Of a DNA stretch of 9,805 nt, positions 6,635 through 9,805 are shown piece by piece (within the stretch, counting starts at the first letter, position 1; each line of letters begins with the position of its first letter). Under the pieces are notes generated by a model that was not told the origin of the DNA, did not search any database, and was given only the letters and a program-made list of their open reading frames with translations. Position numbers and translations under genes: made by a program. Origin of the DNA: Phosphoribacter sp964647395 (GTDB taxonomy: Bacteria > Actinomycetota > Actinomycetes > Actinomycetales > Dermatophilaceae); assembly GCA_964647395.1 (NCBI GenBank), contig CAZYHR010000117.1, forward strand, positions 1-9,805. The letters are read 5' to 3'.

Positions 6635-6820
6635 GGGAAACGTTCCAGGCAACCGTTTTCACCGGGGTCGGGGTCGGTTCGGGGTCGGGAAAGGTTCCAG
6701 GCAACCGTTTTCACCGGGGTCGGGGTCGGTTCGGGGTCGGGAAAGGTTCCAGGCAACCGTTTTCACTGGGGGTCGGGGTCGGGAAAGGTTCCAGGCAACC
6801 GTTTTCACTGGGGTCGGGGG
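6635..6820. repeat. Four-copy tandem repeat (52/52/42/40 bases) with hairpin core and G-rich spacer
   Basis: Copies begin with GGGAAA at 6635, 6687, 6739 and 6781. Each has a near-identical core of about 28 bases (including GGTTCCAGGCAACC and GTTTTCAC), then a G-rich tail of GGGGTC units. Copies 1 and 2 have the full 52-base unit; copy 3 has lost 10 bases of tail; copy 4 stops at the stop codon of the next gene. Copy 1 differs in the core by AACG for AAGG. In copies 2-4 the core can fold as GAAAGGTT / AACC-GT-TTTC, an 8-bp stem with a 2-base bulge and 6-base loop. The tails of copies 1 and 2 fit the G-quadruplex pattern. A 52-base period breaks any reading frame, so the array is non-coding. 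It separates the end of the upstream minus-strand operon from the gntR promoter. Confidence 0.9.
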
Positions 6821-7885
6821 TCAGCGGATCCGCCAGCGGCCGGGGTCGGGCGGCTCAGGGGAGGGGTGGGGGTCGGCGTCGGTGAACGGCCGTGCGCCGC
6901 CACGCCAGCGGTCGACCTCGGCGCCCAGGCGCAGCCCGGTCGGCAGCGGGGCGGCCGAGACCGCGCGGCGCAGCCGCGCCCGGTCGAGCGCGCCGAACGG
7001 CGCGGACGCGACGACGACGTTGCCGAAGCGACGGCCCTTGAGCACGTCCCGCCCGGCGAGCAGCGCGACGTCCCGCCGGGCCGGGGCCGCCACCCCCCGA
7101 CCGGGCGGCGGCCGACCTTCCCGACCGGGCGGCGGCCGACCTTCCCGACCGGGCGGCGGCCCACCTTCCCGACCGGGCGGCGGCCCACCTTCCCGACCTG
7201 CCGGAGCCTCCGTTCCCCGCCCGCCCGCGCCGGTAGGCCGCTCGGCCGGCTCATGCGGGCCGCCCTGCGAACCCGGGTGCGCCCCAGCGAATCCCGCGAC
7301 CAGCCCGGCGAGCACCCGCGCCAGGTAAGCCAACCCGGGCTCGTCGGCCAGATTGGCGACGAGCACCCCGGACGGCCCGACCACCCGAGCCGCCTCGCGC
7401 CAGGCCTCGACCGTGGTGAGGTCACCCGGCACCCGGCCGGCGGCATAGGCATCCAGCACGAGGACATCCGCGGACCCGTCGCGCAGCGCCGCCAGCCCGG
7501 CCCGGCCGGCGACATCCCGCACCCGGATCCGGTGGTCCCGCGGCAACGGCAGCCGTTGCCGCACCGCGGCGGTGAGCTCGGCGTCGGGCTCCAGGACGAC
7601 CTGCGGCGACCCGGGCCGGGTGTGCTGCACCCAGCGGGCCAGGGTCAGTCCGGCCCCGCCGATGTGGGTGACCCGCAGCGGCCCGGCCGGCAGTGCGTCG
7701 AGGACCAGCGCCAGGTGCGCGACGTAATCGAAGGCGAGCAGCCCCGGATCGGCCGGGTCGACGTGCGACTGCGGCTGCCCGTCGACGACCACGGTCACCC
7801 CGCCGCGCTCGTCGACCTCGAACCGGAAGCGCCCGCCGGCCGCGGCCGCCGCCTGTTGACCCGACCCGGACACCCTGTGCCGCAA
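6821..7885 (-). CDS. Spermidine-synthase-like, SAM-dependent methyltransferase-fold protein with repetitive insert
   Basis: A 354-residue Rossmann-fold protein related to spermidine synthase. Visible elements are a short N-terminal beta region (RFRFEVDERGGVTVVVDGQPQ is typical, residues 20-40), the nucleotide-binding loop THIGGAGLTLARW (about 73-85), acidic E99 in VVLEPD, D124 in RVRDVAGRAG, and VLVLDAYAAGRVPGDLTT with D145. The C-terminal strand segment is VLKGRRFGNVVV (281-292). In related proteins the helix ending near residue 200 runs almost directly into that strand. Here about 70 Pro/Gly/Arg-rich residues intervene (about 203-272), including four 8-residue repeats. The true aminopropyltransferase signature is not evident, so polyamine synthesis should not be assumed. 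The start is uncertain: TTG at 7885 lies 6 bases after the upstream stop, and GTG at 7873 is an alternative. It is the last gene of a three-gene operon. Confidence 0.8.
   Translation of the reverse strand: MRHRVSGSGQQAAAAAGGRFRFEVDERGGVTVVVDGQPQSHVDPADPGLLAFDYVAHLALVLDALPAGPLRVTHIGGAGLTLARWVQHTRPGSPQVVLEPDAELTAAVRQRLPLPRDHRIRVRDVAGRAGLAALRDGSADVLVLDAYAAGRVPGDLTTVEAWREAARVVGPSGVLVANLADEPGLAYLARVLAGLVAGFAGAHPGSQGGPHEPAERPTGAGGRGTEAPAGREGGPPPGREGGPPPGREGRPPPGREGRPPPGRGVAAPARRDVALLAGRDVLKGRRFGNVVVASAPFGALDRARLRRAVSAAPLPTGLRLGAEVDRWRGGARPFTDADPHPSPEPPDPGRWRIR
7099..7194 (-). repeat. In-frame 24-base tandem repeat (4 copies) inside the spermidine-synthase-like gene
   Basis: Units start at 7099, 7123, 7147 and 7171, each with GACCGGGCGGCGGCC on the plus strand, and a partial fifth begins at 7195. 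They differ only at one G/C base that distinguishes GREGGPPP from GREGRPPP. The period of 24 is a multiple of three, so copy-number change would add or remove 8 residues without a frameshift. The encoded stretch (residues about 231-262) is predicted to be disordered. Confidence 0.92.
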
Positions 7886-7891
7886 CGAAAC

Positions 7892-8317
7892 TCAGCCCCA
7901 GACGGCGAGCATGACCGATGCGATGAGGGTGAGCACGCCGCTCATGACGAGGAACCACCCGATGACCAGGAACGGCGTGCCCCGCTCGGCGTGCGTGACG
8001 AGCATGGCCCGCTCGGGCCGGTCGGGGTCGACGAGCACGTCGACCGACTGCCCCGGCTGCCAGATGTCGCCGCGCGAGCGGGACCGGACCCGGTGCTGAG
8101 AGCCGTCGCGGGCGGCATACGCGAGGTGCGGGTTGCGGATGAGCAGCCCCTCGGCGCCACCCTCGCGGTCGACGATGCGTCCGGTGACGACGTCCCACCC
8201 GGCGGCGGCATCCTGGCGGCGCCGGCCGATGGCCACCCACCACGAGCCGAGGGCGACCCAGAACAGCCCGATGAGCGTGCCGACCAGTTCACCGGCCTCG
8301 TTCCAGGGCAGGTTCAC
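7892..8317 (-). CDS. DUF3592-like small membrane protein
   Basis: A 141-residue protein with two predicted transmembrane helices, at about residues 11-30 (LVGTLIGLFWVALGSWWVAI) and 116-138. They flank a soluble domain of about 80 residues. That domain has the DUF3592-type pattern: WDVVTGRIVD, then a strand pair around HLAYAARDGSQHRVRS, then WQPGQSVDVLVDPDRPERAML. The function of this family is unknown. The GTG at 8317 is chosen because it overlaps the upstream dehydrogenase stop as GTGA, the classic coupling arrangement. Upstream extension in this frame (to 9055) is an antisense-style shadow of the dehydrogenase and lacks family signals. The stop lies 6 bases before the TTG of the next gene, so all three genes are probably one message. 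Confidence 0.85.
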   Translation of the reverse strand: MNLPWNEAGELVGTLIGLFWVALGSWWVAIGRRRQDAAAGWDVVTGRIVDREGGAEGLLIRNPHLAYAARDGSQHRVRSRSRGDIWQPGQSVDVLVDPDRPERAMLVTHAERGTPFLVIGWFLVMSGVLTLIASVMLAVWG

Positions 8318-9360
8318 GGCAGCAGCATGACCTTGGTCGCGCGCCGCTCGTGCATCGCGGCATAGGCCTCGGGGGCCTGCTCCAGCGGCAGGGTGAGGTC
8401 GAAGACCTTGCCGGGGGCGATCTGCCCGGACAGCACGAGGTCGCGCAACTCCGGCAGGGTGCGCCGCACCGGGGCGACTCCCCCGGCGAGCGAGATGTTG
8501 CTGCCGAACAGCGTGCCCATCGGCAACTCGACGCCGTGCGGCACCCCGACATAGCCGACTCGGCCGCCCGGGCGCACCGACTCGATGGCTTGGCGCATCG
8601 ATTCGTCGAGCCCGACGCACTCCAGGGCGACGTCGACCCCGATGCCCTCGGTGATCTCCTTGACCTTGCCCACGCCCTCCGCGCCGCGCTCGGCGACGAT
8701 GTGGGTGGCGCCGAACCGGGTCGCCAGATCCTGGCGCGCCTCGTGCCGGCTCATCGCGATGATCGTCGTCGCGCCCTGCAACCGGGAGGCAATGACCGCG
8801 CACAGCCCGACCGCGCCGTCGCCGATGACCGCGACCGAGTCGCCCGGTGCGACCCGCGCGCTCTGCGCGCAGTGCCAACCGGTGCCCATGACGTCGGACA
8901 GCGCGAGCAGGTCGGGATAGGCCGCCGGGTCGGGCACCTCGGGCGTGGCCACGAGCGTGCCGTCGGCCAGCGGCACCCGCACCCATTCGCCCTGCCCGCC
9001 GTCGACCTTGAAGCCCGCAAGGTCGCGCCCGCCGTAGAACCCGCCGCGCACGCACGAGGTCTGGATGCCGTTGCGGCAGTGCGGGCAGGTGTTGTCACTG
9101 TACTTGAACGGTGCGATGACGAAGTCACCCGGCCGCACGGTCGCCACCTCGTCGCCGACCTGCTCGACGATGCCGACGAACTCGTGCCCGATCCGCTGCC
9201 CCGGCTTGACCTCGTTGACGCCGCGATAGGGCCACAGGTCCGACCCGCAGACGCAGGCCGCGGTGACCCGCACGACCGCGTCGGTCGGCAGGTGGACCTG
9301 CGGGTCGGGGGCGTCCTGCACCCGAATGTCGAAGGCGCCATGGATCGTCGTCACTCGCAT
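8314..9360 (-). CDS. Zinc-dependent alcohol dehydrogenase (MDR family)
   Basis: A 348-residue medium-chain dehydrogenase/reductase that would oxidise an alcohol, or reduce the matching aldehyde or ketone, with NAD(P). The GroES-like N-terminal domain has the catalytic-zinc motif CVCGSD (C38), GHE (H59, E60) and a lobe with C92, C95 and C103 (TCPHCRNGIQTSC), so one of the usual four structural-zinc cysteines is absent. The Rossmann domain begins with VAVIGDGAVGL (G180, G182, G185), and MSRHEAR after the second strand (S204, R205) hints at NADP preference. The ending RRATKVMLLP is complete. The ATG at 9360 is chosen because the family begins at MRVTTIHG-like sequence; the longer frame to 9624 runs antisense through the neighbouring gene. 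The substrate is not predictable. It heads a three-gene operon, with its stop overlapping the next start. Confidence 0.92.
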   Translation of the reverse strand: MRVTTIHGAFDIRVQDAPDPQVHLPTDAVVRVTAACVCGSDLWPYRGVNEVKPGQRIGHEFVGIVEQVGDEVATVRPGDFVIAPFKYSDNTCPHCRNGIQTSCVRGGFYGGRDLAGFKVDGGQGEWVRVPLADGTLVATPEVPDPAAYPDLLALSDVMGTGWHCAQSARVAPGDSVAVIGDGAVGLCAVIASRLQGATTIIAMSRHEARQDLATRFGATHIVAERGAEGVGKVKEITEGIGVDVALECVGLDESMRQAIESVRPGGRVGYVGVPHGVELPMGTLFGSNISLAGGVAPVRRTLPELRDLVLSGQIAPGKVFDLTLPLEQAPEAYAAMHERRATKVMLLP

Positions 9361-9390
9361 GACCCCATCTTGCTCGACGCGGCGCCGTGA

Positions 9391-9780
9391 TTGACTCGAC
9401 GGGTGCCAGCGCGTCGACGGGTGCCGGTGGCGACCGGGGAGCAGGCCCGGCTGGTATGCCGCGCCGCGGCCACGGCCGGCGAACTCGCCGCGGTGCCCCG
9501 CGGCACCGTCGCGACAGCGGTGCGCTATGCCCTGGAGGAACTGGCCGCCCGCGCTCCGGGCCGCTCGGTCGAGGTGCGGGTGCCCCCGCACGGGGCGGTG
9601 CAGTGCGTCGCCGGGCCGGTGCACCGGCGCGGCACGCCGCCCTCGGTGGTCGAGACCGACGCCGCCACCTGGCTCGCGGTGTGCGAGGGGGATCTCGCCT
9701 GGGCCGACGCCCTCGCCGCCGGGCGGGTCAGCGCCTCGGGGGAGCGGGCCGCGCTGGAGGCCTGGCTGCCGCTCTGGTGA
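9391..9780 (+). CDS. Sterol carrier family protein (SCP2-like)
   Basis: A protein of 129 residues (125 if GTG 9403 is the start) of the small actinobacterial family annotated as sterol carrier. It is recognised by RGTVATAVRYALEELAAR, PGRSVEVRVPPHGAVQCV and RGTPPSVVETDAATWLAV, ending in DALAAGRVSASGERA. The central part matches an SCP2-type lipid-binding fold; the role in Actinobacteria is not established. From memory, homologues often sit between purL and purF, which fits the purL gene at the left end of this window and suggests a purine gene just downstream. The start is unclear: TTG 9391, GTG 9403, GTG 9421 and GTG 9427 are all in frame, and none has a clear Shine-Dalgarno sequence. A 12-base direct repeat (TCGACGGGTGCC at 9396 and 9414) lies in this start region. 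It is divergent from the dehydrogenase, with only 30 bases between the two starts. Confidence 0.8.
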   Translation: MTRRVPARRRVPVATGEQARLVCRAAATAGELAAVPRGTVATAVRYALEELAARAPGRSVEVRVPPHGAVQCVAGPVHRRGTPPSVVETDAATWLAVCEGDLAWADALAAGRVSASGERAALEAWLPLW

Positions 9781-9781
9781 A

Positions 9782-9805
9782 CCCGCCGGCCCGCCGGCCC
9801 GCCGG
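9782..9805. repeat. Three tandem CCCGCCGG octamers at the window edge
   Basis: The octamer CCCGCCGG occurs three times in a row immediately after the stop at 9778-9780, and may continue beyond the window. Each unit junction contains the palindrome GCCGGC, so small GC hairpins are possible. It may be part of a terminator, but the remainder is not visible. Confidence 0.5.

Noticed and set aside
6439..6756. Short minus-strand frames translating the tandem repeat
   Set aside because: A 52-base period shifts the frame at each copy, so no conserved peptide is produced. The array lies upstream of a well-placed promoter.
6635..6820. CRISPR array
   Set aside because: The tails between cores are themselves repeated and G-rich rather than unique spacers, there are only four units of unequal length, and no cas genes are present.
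4862..8365. Plus-strand open frame of 1,167 codons
   Set aside because: It runs antisense through acdS, gntR, the repeat array and the spermidine-synthase-like and DUF3592 genes. It has no family motif and is explained by the scarcity of stop codons opposite GC-rich genes.
7892..9055. Long minus-strand frame that would make the DUF3592 gene 387 codons
   Set aside because: Everything before the GTG at 8317 overlaps the dehydrogenase in another frame and is low complexity. The GTGA overlap gives a natural start.
8350..9390. Plus-strand open frame of 346 codons
   Set aside because: It is antisense to the alcohol dehydrogenase, which is complete and well recognised. No domain is visible in it.

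Overview
The window looks like a chromosomal segment of a high-GC actinobacterium. The GC content, the strong GC-ending codon bias, a predicted mycothiol-dependent enzyme, an apparently leaderless promoter and a sterol-carrier-family gene of the type often seen beside actinobacterial purine genes all point that way. The family within Actinobacteria cannot be fixed from sequence alone; Micrococcales is a guess. Most of the content is ordinary metabolism, and I see no CRISPR array, phage gene, transposase, tRNA or rRNA.

Layout. Positions 2-2401 (+) hold the last ~800 residues of a large, single-chain FGAM synthase (PurL), followed after 4 bases by a HAD-family phosphatase (2406-3074, +). A convergent gene (3132-3959, -) encodes a mycothiol-dependent maleylpyruvate-isomerase-family protein, with a -10 element placed exactly for a leaderless transcript. 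After a 224-base intergenic stretch comes an unrecognised secreted protein of lower GC (4184-4753, +). It ends at a perfect palindrome shared with the convergent ACC deaminase gene.

The minus strand then carries two transcription units. The downstream one is gntR-acdS (6565 to 4835): a FadR/FCD-type GntR regulator followed after 60 bases by 1-aminocyclopropane-1-carboxylate deaminase. Its promoter has a perfect TTGACA and an AT-rich 12-bp palindrome. The upstream one (9360 to 6821) is a tightly packed trio: zinc alcohol dehydrogenase, a two-membrane-segment DUF3592-like protein (GTGA overlap) and a spermidine-synthase-like methyltransferase-fold protein (6-base gap). Between the two units lies a four-copy tandem repeat with hairpin cores and G-quadruplex-type spacers. 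Divergent from the dehydrogenase is a sterol-carrier-family protein (9391-9780, +).

Functionally, PurL performs the fourth step of purine synthesis. AcdS would break ACC into 2-oxobutanoate and ammonia, a trait of plant- or soil-associated bacteria, with the adjacent GntR protein as its likely regulator. The rest are detoxification or housekeeping-type enzymes. The signals most worth a second look are the 52-base repeat array beside the gntR promoter, an in-frame 24-base minisatellite inserted within a methyltransferase fold, the lower-GC orphan secreted protein, and a strong bias toward the hexamer GGCATA/TATGCC that overrides codon preference on both strands.
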